Of a DNA stretch of 64,000 nt, positions 23,341 through 35,246 are shown piece after piece. The stretch is taken from contig NC_087259.1 of the NCBI RefSeq assembly GCF_037042905.1, forward strand, positions 19,261,501-19,325,500, in the 5' to 3' direction. Below the pieces are notes generated by a model, which saw only the letters and a program-made list of their open reading frames with translations, was not told the origin of the DNA and ran no database searches. How positions within the stretch are numbered: position 1 is the first letter of the stretch; each line of letters starts with the position of its first letter. Source of the DNA: Lytechinus pictus. Lineage: Eukaryota; Echinodermata; Echinoidea; Temnopleuroida; Toxopneustidae. The position numbers were made by a program, and so were the translations under genes.

Positions 23341-25429
23341 TGAGACAGACACGTATCTCACCAACAAATTAATGCGAGCGCGAGCTGAAAATTTTGATAT
23401 TTCGATCTGAAAAAATGTCAGTTTACTGGACGTTTTTGATAAAGAACAAGCTATATATCCAAGAAAAGATGAGTGCAAATTGAAGCAGTTCTTTTGCGGT
23501 TTAGAACTGAAAACGGGACATTTACATTCACCAATTTAATTATGGAAAGTATGGGTTTTTGCTACAGAAATGATGCGAGGGCGAAGCGCGAGCTGAAAAT
23601 TTTTAAATTCCAATCTGAAAAGCGGATATTTTGAGCACAATTTTAAATAAAGAACGAGTTTATTATCTCAATCTCGCTTGCTGAACTTTACAATCTTGTT
23701 TATTTTATGCATATCCGGAATTATTGGGGGGGGGGGGCAAAATGATGTTTGCCCCCCCAATATATTTTCATTGGTGGGGCGATCGCCCCCCTGCCCCCCC
23801 CCCCAGGATCGACGCCTCTGATCACATCTATCAGTAGATCGTGTGTTCTTTCTATAGCAGGGCATGTAATACAGATTTTTAAAGAATACATCATGGATAA
23901 AGAGTTTGTATCACCACAAGAAAAAGCAGAAACTATACATTTTGAGGGTATTTTCATCAAAGGGAAAGTTGTTCGCATGTGACATCACCCATCCTTGTCG
24001 CATTGCCAATGGGAGGATCTCCATAGCATTAGTGACTGGAATATTCAAATGCTCATAACTTTCTCACTATTTGTCCGATTTTTCTCAAACTTTCTTTGTT
24101 CTTATTCTTTGATTTTTTTGTTTTGACACAAGCCTACTTATCCCAAAGGTTTCATTCCCCTTTAACTATTCATAGAATCTGAACCATATAGTAGTGTTTT
24201 CTGGCCGTTATTAAATTTCAGATGGCACGTAGTCTGGGCAGGATGTACCCTCTCCCCATCCTTAACTTCGACATACATGACTTAAGACGCCGATAGAGTG
24301 CTGTTTAGCAAGGTGGGCGACAGCAGGACTTTCGGACTTGTCGTTAAAGCATCGATTCTTCAGAGTATGAACTATTCCTCAAAGACTGAACAATATGGTG
24401 ACGTATGGAACTGAGACAAAGAGAGTGATTGGATTCTGAGAACAATTATATGTGCATATTTTACGTCGATTATCGTAGAGCGAGTGCGTCTACTTTAGCA
24501 AAGAAATGGTTCAGAATAGAGAGTGGATAGTGGATGGATTGTTTACCGATGTAAGAGGGTAATAGATATTTAAGTGAATCAGTTGTTAAAGGTTTAAGTT
24601 TTGGAGAGGTTACGATGGGGTTACGATCAGGTCAGTACAAGATCTGCTTTGTACATGTTAGCCCTAGAGGCAAGTACGGTTGTGACACATAAATATTGTT
24701 TAAAGAATATTGTTACTTGGAGAGAGATAGAACAGTGTATCCTTTGGAAAGAAAGAATCTGAGTTAAAGGCATGGCTGATGTGAATATTATTTTTATCAA
24801 GTTGTCCCCATGTGACAATTTTCCAATGGTATTCAGACATGTATGAACTTTCCAATCTTGACGTGTTCTGTCACCTCAGGGTCTCTTTAGTTCATCTCCA
24901 TTTTATGGTATAAATTTGTTTCCAAAATACTAAAGAAAAAAATCAGACAAGCACAAATTTAATGGACAAATGGACATCCCGGTTGTCCACTTATGTTGAG
25001 ATCAGTGTCGTCGATTTCTGATGTACATGTCCCCATGATAAAACTGCAGGTTAATTCATTTAATCCGGTATTCTTGTCTGATCTCTTTTTGAGTAGACTC
25101 TCAAATTTCAACCATTAGGATTAAAAAAAAATCAACGCAACAAATTAGAGTATCCAAACAAATTATTTATAAAAAAGAAAAATAAGTAATGCAGGACCAG
25201 ATGTTCAGCATATTGGAATGGTATTGGATTTAATTCATTCAGTATACATAAAATAATCTTGACATATCTTCTCTGGGCACTGCTGAAAGAACACCTAATA
25301 AATAAAGTGTTACACTTTGTAAGAAGATATAAATGATAGAAAAATGAGTAACATAACAGCAGCCATATCTCTTTAAATGGATAATCCGGGCTGAAAATAC
25401 ATCTTAAAATATAGAGTAGAATTCACTGA
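23341..25429. repeat. Tandem duplication, copy 2 (2089 bp)
   Basis: It follows copy 1 directly, with the junction reading CACTGA|TGAGACAGAC. Downstream it continues into the rest of the MITE at 25373-25951, so this copy holds the original right flank. The near identity means a very recent event or an assembly artefact. Confidence 0.9.
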
Positions 25430-25951
25430 GCAAAATGCTGGAAATTTCATGAAAATCGGATAACAAATAATAAAGTTATTGAAGTTTAAAGTTAAGCAAT
25501 ATTTTGTTAAAACAGTCATCGTGAATATTCATTAGGTGGGTTGATGATGTCACATCTCCCCTTTCCGTTTTCTTATGTTATTACATATAATCATAATTTT
25601 TTCATTATTTCATACTTGTGTGAATAATATGTCTCCCTTATAATGAAATAAGTTGCAGCAATAAATATCTAATGCACTAAATCAGTTGTCAATCCAATTT
25701 TTCTAGTTCTTTGAGGTAAAAATTTGAATAAAACTTATTTCATATAATAAAATACAAAAGAACAAGTGGGGATGTGACATCATCAGCCCATCTAATGAAT
25801 ATTCATGACGACTGTTTTCACAAAAGATTGCCAAACTTTAAAATTCATTAACTTTGTTATCTGATTTTGATGAAATTTTCAGCATTTTGCTCAGTGAATT
25901 CTACTCTATTTATTAAGCTATAAGTACTTTCAGCCCGGACCATCCCTTTAA
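25373..25951. mobile_element. TTAA-flanked MITE, family 2
   Basis: TTAA borders both sides (25373-25376 and 25948-25951). The ends ATGGATAATCCGGGCTGAAA and TTTCAGCCCGGACCATCCCT are inverse, and the pairing extends for more than 150 bp through GAATTCACTGAGCAAAATGC and TTGATGATGTCACATC. TTAA duplication is typical of piggyBac-type insertion. It has no coding capacity. Confidence 0.8.
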
Positions 25952-26214
25952 TTCCAATGTACTTGAAATTGAGATATGACATTGATTCTTTTGTGCAAAC
26001 TGAAAAAAATCTAATCACAATTTCATGCAGATCAAATTTCATATTCACAAAAGCAAATAGCCTTGGGAATTTAGATATGCAATTGCCTACTTTCTATTTG
26101 ATCAAAGTAACTCCATGTTAACAACTGTAAAGTTAATTTGGGAGATGTAATTTTTCGAATTGTTTGCGGAGGACCAAAATTCTGATATTCAAGGAAACCG
26201 AAGAAGAGAAGATT
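25952..26214. other. AT-rich spacer
   Basis: No gene or bounded element is seen. Confidence 0.3.
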
Positions 26215-26605
26215 AAGAAATAAGTAAGTTATGGATGAATAAAAAGTATTGTCGTACTTTCTGTGGGGATCCTTAAATTGGCCACCATGCTTCAGAATCA
26301 GAGATTTAGTGGACAACTCTCAATTTCTGTTGTACACAGATATTTAGATTTTCTCTATTATCATTTAAATTGCATCGTGCCTCCTGAGCACAACATTTGT
26401 CCTGGGAAAATGCAATTCACATTGTATATGTCAAGTCAGGAGGAGATAATGTGAAATATGTAAAATAAAGGGGGAAATCTGAATATTTGTGTACAAAACA
26501 AATGGAGAGTTGTCCACAAAATCAGCCATTTTGAATGATGTTTGCCAATTCGGGGATCCCCATAGAAAGTACGAGGTGACTTTCAAACTTACATAACTCA
26601 CTTAT
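26215..26605. mobile_element. Long inverted-repeat element
   Basis: The left side has AAATAAGTAAGTTATG and CGTACTTTCTGTGGGGATCC. The right side has GGGGATCCCCATAGAAAGTACG and CATAACTCACTTATT, their inverses. Further inside, GTGGACAACTCTCAATTTCTG is answered by AATGGAGAGTTGTCCAC. About 390 bp and non-coding. Confidence 0.6.
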
Positions 26606-26754
26606 TCCATAACCGATCTTGATGAAACAAGTTTTAGATTGCTCCTCTCATTTCATTCTTTCTGATATTTGATTAATTCTCTCCAATGTATTTTGGTTTC
26701 TTTTAAACCAATCTGAAAATTGACCACTTTTGAATGTCAATGATAATCGTAACG

Positions 26755-27050
26755 TTTTATTGTTCACACAAGTTGGTCCTTATTGTCAAATCTGTAAAAT
26801 TTAATATATTATACAATTCAAACAATAAAAAAACAATAAATAGGGAGTGAGGGACATCATTGACTCTCGTGTGCATGTCAATGTGCAAAACTTTAAGCGT
26901 AACTTTAGAATATCATATCTTTATTATATTGCATTCGATTTTGATTACATTTTCAGCGTCATGGTTGTTTGATTTTTCCATGGGATTTTTCTCTATTGAT
27001 TCAAATCAAAATTTAAACTATGCCATTCCTCATTTTCTCCTTTATTGCTA
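26755..27050. mobile_element. Fragment of the TTAA MITE family
   Basis: Contains ACAAGTTGGTCCTTATTGTC, GGGAGTGAGGGACATCATTG and GATTTTTC...TTGATTCAAATCAAA in family order, but lacks both termini. Confidence 0.5.
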
Positions 27051-27321
27051 AAGATTTCTTGTAAATCCTATTTCTATCCTTCTGTCTCTATACTTCCTTC
27101 TCTCTCCATATCTCTGTTTCTTTTCATTCATCATTTCAACACTTTCATACTTAGTCATTTCTCCCAACATTCTTCCCCAACCTATTCAAACTGTCTCCCC
27201 ATCTCTCCCTTCTTTTCATAGAATAATATTTCCTTTCAATCCCCTTCTTCTAATCTAATGATAATCAGTCACCCATTTCTTTTCTGTAATCAATTAGAAT
27301 ATAAGTTTTATTCTTTCATCT
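27051..27321. other. Pyrimidine-rich low-complexity sequence
   Basis: TTCTCTCC- and TTTCATTC-type stretches. No gene. Confidence 0.4.
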
Positions 27322-27893
27322 TTAAAGGGATGGTCCATGCTGGAGGTATTTATACTTCAATAGAGTAAAATCCAGAGCAAAATGCTGAAAATGTGATCAA
27401 AATTGGACAACAAATAACAAAGTTATTGAATTCTAAAGATTTGCATTATTCCGGTGAAACAGTTCTAGGAATGTCTTCATGAATATTCATTAGGTGGGCT
27501 GATGATGTCATATCCCCACTTGTTCTTTAGTATTTTATTATATGAAATTAGGTTTATTCAAAATTGCTCTAACAAGAACTAAAACAATTGGAATGACAAC
27601 TGATTAAGTGCATTAGTTATATATTTCCACAACTTTTTTCATCATAATGGAGACATCATTTACACATGTATGAAAAAATGAAACATTTATGATTTCATGT
27701 AATAACATAAGAAAAAGGAAAGTGGGGATGTGACTTCATCAGCCCAAACTAATAAATATGAAGATGTGAAAATAACTGTTTTTACAAAATTTTAATAAAT
27801 TTTGTTATCTGATTTTGATGAAATTTTCAGCATTTTGCTCTGTGAATTTTACTTTATTGATTTAGACATAAATATTTTCAGCCCGGAGCATCC
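27322..27893. mobile_element. TTAA MITE family 2, second copy
   Basis: It begins at a TTAA with AGGGATGGTCCATGCTGG and ends TTTTCAGCCCGGAGCATCC. The interior shares CATTAGGTGGGCTGATGATG and its inverse with the copy at 25373. The right TTAA has been lost. Confidence 0.7.
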
Positions 27894-29367
27894 AAAAAAG
27901 AAAAAAGAATCTTCTCCCTCCATCACTTTTCACATCTGGGTTGTCTCGATATTTTGTCCTCCCTTGCTCATGACAGATTTTGAATTTAAACTTTAAAATT
28001 TAAGCAATGATTTACTTCTCATCTCAATTTATAACAGTTCTCACCTGATAAATGTTGGTCTATAATGTTGGTCTAAAGCACATCTAACTAAACACATCCC
28101 AAGAAGTTAAGACATTTTAAAATTTGCTGAATTTTTAAAAATACAATTTTTCTTTTTTTTCTGCAGAATTGACAATGAGACTCTACATAAATTATAATTC
28201 CACAATTGCCTTTTCATATTTCATAAAAATAAAGTTTAAAAAATATAATAATGATGGGTGACATCATCGGTTCCTAAATTACATACTGACTGGGATGTGA
28301 ATATAACCGATTTGTGAAATTAAACAACTCTGAAATGTCATTAGTTTCTAATTTTTGCATCTGATTTTGATAAAATTTACAGTGTTGAGCTCATTTGATG
28401 TTTCTCTTGTTATTTAAAAAATCAAATTTTGTTTGAGTTGACCTGCCCATTAATTCTCATGAAGCCTAAGAATCACAATACTTGCAAATAATTTCCAATT
28501 TTATGCATAAATAAATGATAGTTTTGATACTTTATAACCTACCATGACACAAAGAAATATCAATTCAGATATGACCTGTCTGCAAGGAGATATTCAATAC
28601 CTTTGACCTGCTCCCTGGAGCTACACAAAAGACATCATAAAAATACAGATCTGGAATGCATCAGACAGTCTCGCATGCAATGTATATTTCATAATTCAAA
28701 TACATACATGCAATATGTGCAAATCGCCATCTGGGAAAGCTAGTGGGGCTGTTTTCAATTCAATTTCAAGTAACATTAGGCTGGTGTTCTGTGCGTTTCA
28801 TTATGCGTGCAAATTAATCCATTATTGTGAATTCATACGCAGTAGTGCTACGGGATTGGTCGGCCACAGAGTGTACGAAACACTGTGCAGTAATTACTGT
28901 GGTACATGTACTTGTTATACATGTAACTACAGTTTTCCCAGAATCTCTATTACTAAATTAATCTTTACTCTTATCTAGGCTCAGGGAGTAACCAGTAGAA
29001 TATATCTTTAATTTTTCAATTTCCACTTCTGGCCCATGGAACCTTGTATGTCCACAAGGCTATCATAATAATGAACAATGGTAGCACATGCATTATGATA
29101 CAATTAAAAAGTTATATTTAAAAGAAAAGAAAGTCTAGGGAGATTCTCAATACACATTTTAAATTCAAACAGCCAGAGCTAAAGTATAAAATTTAAATAG
29201 CAACTTAAACACTCTCTAAAATGGCAAAGTAATAAAATCATTAATCACTATTTTATTAAGAAATTGGCAATTCATAAGTACATTTCACAATCATGCTTTT
29301 AAAAATTCTTGTTAAAATACCAATATTTTTTTCAAAATGAGTAAAATGGTAAAAAATTCAACTAGAA
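27894..29367. other. AT-rich sequence with a TTAA-MITE scrap
   Basis: A fragment of the first MITE family lies at about 28150-28456 (GGGTGACATCATCGGTTCC to TTGACCTGCCCATTAA). An 87-codon frame at 28715-28978 is cysteine-rich, but its cysteines fit no module and no splice borders frame it. Confidence 0.4.
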
Positions 29368-29680
29368 CCTAACTCCGCAACCGTAAGTCGCTTTTCAACC
29401 AAACTTGGATGGTAGATGGACTTGGGGGCCCTGCATGGTATGCTGCAGTTGGAGGTCACATGGTTAGGTCAAAGGTCATTTTCAGGTCAACGTTAAAGTT
29501 TACATGCAAGACTCTCTTATGACACCTAACTCCACAACCGTAAGTTATTTTTCAAAAAAAACTTGGATGGTAGATGGACTTGGGGGACCTGCATGTTATG
29601 CTGCAGTCAGAGGTCACATGGTAAGGTCAAAGGTCATTTTCAGGTCAACATTAAAGTTTACATGCAAGGCTCTTATGACA
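29368..29680. repeat. Two tandem units of 157 bp with AGGTCAAAGGTCA
   Basis: CCTAACTCCGCAACCGTAAG at 29368 recurs as CCTAACTCCACAACCGTAAG at 29525. Both units contain GGATGGTAGATGGACTTGGG and the exact 13-mer AGGTCAAAGGTCA (29466-29478 and 29624-29636). Confidence 0.8.
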
Positions 29681-29898
29681 AGTGTTATTCCATCCCAGTC
29701 ATTTCACAATGAAGTTTCAATATAATTCTCTTGCGTGCCCTCGCAAATCACGAGATTTCTGGTTATTTTCATAAGTGGGCGAGACACAAAATTGCTTTTG
29801 CCTTGTGTTAAATAAGCAAAACTTTTAAATACATGTATCGTGACTTATCTTACCTTCCATTTCGACAGAATTCAAAATCATATGCTTTTTAAAATTTT

Positions 29899-30783
29899 TA
29901 AAGACCCAGACCAGACCCAAAAGAGAAATTGACAAATCATATACCAATTGAAATAAAAAACATAAGATATAGTGAGTGAGGGACATCATCGATTTTCTCA
30001 TTTGCATATGACTAAATTGTGCATATAACTATTTTGTGGAAAATAAGCAAAACTTAAAGATGTCTTAACTTTCTTATTTTACATCAGTTTTTGATGAAAT
30101 TTTTAGCATTATGCTTGTCTGATTTTTCTCTATGGATCCAAATCAACATTTTTCTGAGGTGGACTTGACCTTCAATATTTCTGCTTTTCAGATTCTGAAA
30201 TGATTTTTTTTCAATTTGTATAAAACATGGCACTAATTACTAGTCAGTGCTTAATCAAATGGATAGAAAACTACATCTCTTCATATTTTTGAAATTTCTG
30301 TCTGTGGCTCTTATTGAGCCTAAATTGTTATGTCAGAAAAAAATGTTAGGCATGCAGATAGATTATTGGTAAGCTGCACCAAATATGCAGAAAATAAAAT
30401 ATGGTAAAAAGTATTCAAAAGCTTTAGATTTCATCAAAGCAAGCTTGCAGGAAAGATATTTATGACCCCTTTGTGATAGAAGTGAAGAAATTAACATATG
30501 TAATCTGAAAAGCGGATAAATCACCTAGTTTTCTCGTGTACAAACCTATGGAATCATGCTTCTAACACATCATGACATCATGGTCTCGAAGCTGGTGAAG
30601 GCACATATAAGAAAGCCTCTTTTCGAATTCCGATTATTGGAGCTATTCTGAAGCAAGATACTCGGTTGGTAAGCGGTGAAAAATGCATAAAGCCTGCATT
30701 TCTGTGTTAAGTAGTTAATAAGATTTTGACTGGAGTATGATTTGTCAATTTCACTTAATTTTTGGTCCAGTCTGGGTCTTTAA
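29899..30783. mobile_element. TTAA-flanked element with AGACCCAGACC ends
   Basis: TTAA is present on both sides. The left end AGACCCAGACCAGACCCAAA followed by AATTGACAAATCATA is the inverse of TATGATTTGTCAATTTCACT and GGTCCAGTCTGGGTCT at the right. A fragment of the first TTAA MITE family lies inside at 29935-30172. About 885 bp and non-coding. Confidence 0.65.
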
Positions 30784-31246
30784 TAATGCCATTCATCAAG
30801 ATTGAAATCAACTTGTTAAGTGGACTTGGCCTTTCATAGCCACATGCAGTGAAATGTGGGTATGCCTTGAGGGTATCTTTTGTTTGAGTGAAAACATTGG
30901 CCTAAAATATTCAAAACAATCCCAAACACCCTCTAAACATGATGCAACACTTTGACCTCATGCTAGCTTAAAGCCCAATTTTCATCAGTCTTGAGTTTTA
31001 AAATAAACCCACTATTTCTGGTGAGGCATATTATCACCATCATAACAATATAAAGATGATTGATAATAAAAATGCAATAACAAAATTTCATGGATTCGTC
31101 TTGAGTCAACAATGGATATTTTTGGTGAAAAAGCAAGCTATTTGGTGAATTATTGGAAAACTGGTATTGGCTTCGGTTGGATATATTATTCTTGGGCCTG
31201 TATTCTGAACTCAATTTGAATATAAACTTTGGTCTAGAGTCGTAGT
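30784..31246. other. AT-rich spacer
   Basis: No gene or element is seen. Confidence 0.35.
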
Positions 31247-31829
31247 TTAAAGGTCAAGTCCTCCCCAGGAAAGTGCTGACTTGAATAATAGAGAAAAATT
31301 AAACTAGCAAAACACTTAAAATTTCATCAAAATCGGATTTAAAATAAGAAGGTTGACATTTCAAAGTTTCGCTTATTTTTCACAAAACAGTGATATGCAC
31401 AACTAGGTGAGTCAGTGGATGATGTCCATCACTCACTATTTCTTTTTTTTTTATTGTTTGAATTATACAATATTTCAGTTTTTATAGATTTGACAATAAG
31501 GACCAACTTGACTGAACCATATAGTATTAAACAAAGCTAATTCCACATGTTCAGGGAGGAATTAATCGTAGTTCACTTGACAATGAGGAGAAAATTAGAA
31601 TATTTCATATAATAAAACACAAAAGAAATAGTGGATGACGTCATAGTCTCCTCATTTGCATCCCAGCCAGGATGTGCATATAACTGTTTTGTGAAATTAA
31701 GCGAAACTTCAAAATATCATAACTTTCTTATTTTACATCCGATTTTGATGAAATTTACAGTGTTATGCTTGTTGGATTTTTCTATTTTTATTCAAATCAA
31801 CTTTTTGATGGGGTGGACTTGTCCTTTAA
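31247..31829. mobile_element. TTAA-flanked MITE, family 1, full copy
   Basis: TTAA at 31247-31250 and 31826-31829 flanks AGGTCAAGTCCTCCCC and GGGGTGGACTTGTCCT. Terminal arms of about 200 bp pair through ATCAAAATCGGATTTAAAA and its inverse. Full relatives lie at 46071-46687 and 56932-57542. The element begins about 330 bp past the gene's stop codon and contains AATAAA on the minus strand, so it may supply the polyadenylation signal; that is only an inference. Confidence 0.8.
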
Positions 31830-32163
31830 GTAAGGAAAGCAAATTTGAACAGCTATGACAACAGTAGAAGTTGTATTTGTCAGCTCACATGATTGACTGG
31901 GAATAATGACTGAAATAATTCTCTTCATCATTAAAACTTGACGAAAGAGCCACAAAGATTTTAAAAGAATATAAATGCAATTGTGCAATTTTCAGCTTCC
32001 CATACTTTAAGAAACAGAGTTCTACCATGGTCAAGTTAAACCGGACATCAGAATACGGGTTTCTTGAATCTCCAGATTAAATCCCGAAGCGAGTAGATCG
32101 GTCTAGAATCTTGGGATTGAAAAAATAAGGATGAAGGTGAGCCATATTCACATTTCCAGAACC
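31830..32163 (-). other. 3' flank or 3' UTR of the mosaic gene
   Basis: Downstream of the stop codon on the minus strand. No AATAAA is seen before the MITE at 31829, so the transcript end cannot be placed from sequence alone. Confidence 0.4.
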
Positions 32164-32390
32164 TCATACGATGTCCCAGGAGGATTCCGAAAAAGAAGCA
32201 GTTGGGGAAGCAACGCTTTCTCTGCTGACGCTAGCCGTGGTAGTGATGACCGCTGAACCTGATGAAGTTTGACCACCATCCACTGATGGTGGGTCACCGT
32301 CCGCTGTGGGTGGGCCCCGCTCATTGTAACTCAAGAAGCTACTATTTTGGTCACCTTGTGGTACTTCAGGGGTTGGTTCGGGTTCAAGCT
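32164..32390 (-). CDS. Exon 13 (last): Ser/Thr/Pro-rich acidic tail and stop
   Basis: 227 bp of coding sequence, acceptor TTTTTTACCCTAAAACCCAG|, in phase with exon 12, ending in TGA at 32164-32166. It encodes ELEPEPTPEVPQGDQ, then Gly/Asp/Pro-rich sequence and a Ser/Thr-rich end (SAVITTTASVSRES, SFSESSWDIV). No hydrophobic anchor or GPI-type tail is present, which favours secretion. Low complexity makes this the least conserved part, but the open frame, acceptor and phase support it. Confidence 0.75.
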
Positions 32391-33535
32391 CTGGGTTTTA
32401 GGGTAAAAAATGAGTATAACGTTTTAATCTGTGTAAACGAAGAGTTAATTCATGCATGAGGAGGATTGAGTGAATAGAATTACATACGTACATGAACTAA
32501 CTTTTCAAAATCCAAAATCTTCACTGTAACAAAGAAATAAAAATCTCATTTTGGGGCAATACACACTAAAAGTATACTGCACATATTTACTTTTAAAACT
32601 GATTTTGTGTGTGTGTGTGGGTGGGTGTGTGTATATTTCTATTTTGAATGGAAAACATTAAATCTGATACAATCTTACTAGTTGGCAGGTGCTGAATAAG
32701 ATTGTTGGGGTTTATCTTAATTTGGTCCAATGCCAATTCATCCCATTGCCAACCCATCTATTATCATTTGGTCTACCATCAGTTCATCTAGTATCAACTT
32801 GGTCTAATTTCGATTTCGTCCATTAACCAGTTGGTCCAATAGCCATCTAGTCCATATGCCATTGGGTCTAATTAGACTATTATAATAAAAGTTGATTGGG
32901 CAAAATGAATGAAAATAAAACAAATATTAGACCAACTGGTGATTAGACGAAGTGATGATTGGACCAAATGGTTAGACGAAATGTTGATGGACGGAATGGC
33001 ATTAGACTAAATGAAGGTAGACCATGTGGTGAGTGGACGAATTGGCAATTTGCCATTTGTGGCTTAGGTTTTATTTCTAACCCACGCAAACGATTTGAAA
33101 ATTAACGTAACCAACTTGGTCACATAAAGCAGAAAGTGGTAATGTATTGTCAATATAGGGTGCATAACAAGAACTGAACTATCGGTTAAAAAAACACTTT
33201 GCTTGGGTAAAGATTTTTTTAAAGGAGGGTCTTGGTTACCGGTGCAAATACAGGTTTTGAGGGGTTTTTAAAAGAATTTAATTATTATTTCATTGTTAAC
33301 ATATTTCATTTCATATGAAATGTATTCAGATAATGGAATATGAAGCATATAATCATCTCTTGATTGTAGGTGACGCGACAAACTATCACTTCCTCAATGA
33401 GCTGGATATTCACGCTACAGATCTTCCTCAGCTTTGCCAACAACAACCTGCTTCATTCAACTTGACTCGAAAATGATAGTAGGCCTATCGCCTTCACCAT
33501 TGGTGATTATTTTTTTTGATGAAGTACTCGCTTAC
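32391..33535 (-). other. Intron 12 of the mosaic gene
   Basis: 1145 bp. It holds a short GT-rich stretch (32608-32632) and the inverted-repeat block at 32739-33052. No further exon was recognised. Confidence 0.5.
32739..33052. mobile_element. Inverted-repeat element built of TTGGTCYAAT subrepeats
   Basis: The left half is a string of motifs such as TTGGTCCAATGCCAATTCAT and CATCTAGTCCATATGCCATT. The right half repeats the same text inverted (GAATTGGCAATTTGCC, GTAGACCATGTGGTGAGTGG). The centre is near 32890. Both direct subrepeats of about 16-19 bp and the overall inverted symmetry are visible. Confidence 0.55.
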
Positions 33536-33736
33536 CTTGCAAGCATTCTTCTATGTCGTCAGATAATTGTTGAGAATAAAGGAGAACAATGTCCGTGTTT
33601 AGCAGCCATGGGATTCCATCCTGAGTCAGGTTTTGAGTGAAGCGTATGATAACAGGGTCTTGTGATTCAAAGGATGGGCAAACACAATCCCCTATCGATA
33701 AGTCCTCAACGTCCAGATGAACTTCTTGGTGAGATT
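33536..33736 (-). CDS. Exon 12: C-terminal half of netrin/C345C-like domain
   Basis: 201 bp, phase 1 to 1, acceptor CTTTCTATACCCAG|, donor TGCAAG|GTAAGC. It reads HLDVEDLSIGDCVCPSF, then PVIIRFTQ and PWLLNTDIVLLYSQQL, ending DDIEECLQ. The double cysteine after a strand, the hydrophobic strand, the G.PWLL-type loop and the final cysteine near acidic residues follow the C345C/NTR layout of complement C3, C4 and C5 and of netrins. One sequon (NLT). NTR modules mediate protein binding; in complement this domain contacts partner proteases. Preceding intron 3488 bp. Confidence 0.78.
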
Positions 33737-34472
33737 CTGGGTATAGAAAGATCATTGGCAGCAGTTTAAACTAAAGAACATTTTTTCATCACATCAAAAT
33801 CACATGTTTGTAGGAGCAGGGTTCTAGCAAGGACCAACTTAGTACCGGGTAAAATATGATGAGGCGAAAATACGAAGCAGAGTTTTACAACGAAATAATT
33901 GTGCTTGAGATCGATGGTGTCTTGGGCGGTACAATCCATGCAGAATTTGCATTGTGCAAAAACTATACGACTTTGCTAGCATGAAATACAATCAAATTGG
34001 AATATATTCTGCAAAGTTTAGTTCTATCTAAAAATTTTCAGAAAATTTCAACGGAGGAACCAGGTAGTAATTTCTCGACAGGTAGCTCCACCCAGCGTAG
34101 CAAAAACATTAGGTAGGAGATAACAGAACATGTACCGATATTCATTTTTGCATAGTCAATTTCAAATCACCCTCTGTGTAAGACAAGATTACCTCAAATA
34201 AAACATACAACATATCTCTTCATTGTACACACACTTATCAACAATATCAAGCAAAAAACAAGGAGTTGTTGAAATCGTCAATTGCCTTTTTGACTCAGAG
34301 AGAAAATGGACAATGCAGGTAACTTCGCCTAAGTCAAATCTCTTGGGACCAAGAGATGTCTGTTTGACTTGATTTGGGGCATGTTTATGCTTCCACTTTT
34401 GAGGCCAGAATCGGCTTTTTCATACGTGATTAGTCCAAAACACGGTTGCGTCTATTCTTGTTTTCATTTAAA
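33737..34472 (-). other. Intron 11, upstream part
   Basis: AT-rich intronic sequence between exon 12 and the MITE at 34473. No exon is visible. Confidence 0.4.
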
Positions 34473-35246
34473 CCCTAACTAGGCCGGGCTTTTTTGGCTG
34501 TTCTGTGGCCGGGGGGGGGGGGGGGGGGGGGTTGATTCAAACCCCCCCCTGAGATCTCGGCCGCCGATCGCGCGAGCGCCGCAAACATTTGCATGCTGGT
34601 TGTGTGCGCTGTAATCTACAAGGCTGTATGGTAAAATTTACCAAAATAATGAGATTTTATTTTATATGAATTAATTATGCTAATTTATGCATAAATCATA
34701 CGTTTTGCTCTAATTCACTAAATAAAGCTCATAGAATGCTAATTTTTGGTAAAAATATTCTTTGTAGCATTCTTAATAATGGCAATTGAAAAAAACTTCG
34801 GTTTGGAAATCAATTTCTTATGTATTTTATTGTTTTATGAATTTCTTATGTATTTCTTTGTTTTTCAACCTTTTGTTTTTCTTTGTTTTTTTCACCAGAT
34901 TTATTGTACAACCTTTTTGAAGCATAATTATGCTAAAATCAATTGCTTTCAGCTGTTTAAAGTGAAAATAATCATATCTTTATGAATAAGATGAGAAAAC
35001 TCAATTTGCATTGACTTTGTACACAAAATCACGTTTTGGAACAATTTTGGATCTGACATGCACTTACAAAATGTTGCGTAATTTCGGAACCGCGTACCCG
35101 GGCGTCGTAAATTTGGTCTCAAAAGATGCGCAAGACTTAAAAGTATAAAGTATGCGAGTGGCGCGGTCAAAAAAATTCGTGCGGCGGAATGATCGCAGAA
35201 AATGTTGAGGGGGGGGTTGATTCAACCCCCCCCGGCCATTTTAGGG
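34473..35246. mobile_element. TTAA-flanked MITE with CCCTAA ends, copy 1
   Basis: CCCTAACTAGGCCGGGC at the left and GGCCATTTTAGGG at the right are inverse, next to TTAA-type flanks. Subterminal GGTTGATTCAAAC with G and C runs pairs across the element, and GATCTCGGCCGCCGATCGC is characteristic. Copies lie at 40612-41340, 58997-59783 and, interrupted and inverted, 45951-53288. Confidence 0.75.

Noticed and set aside
28715..28978. 87-codon cysteine-rich plus-strand frame
   Set aside because: Cysteine spacing fits no extracellular module and no splice sites frame it; likely chance in AT-rich DNA.
34949..35170. 73-codon minus-strand frame
   Set aside because: Lies wholly inside a CCCTAA-ended MITE that also occurs elsewhere; no coding signal.
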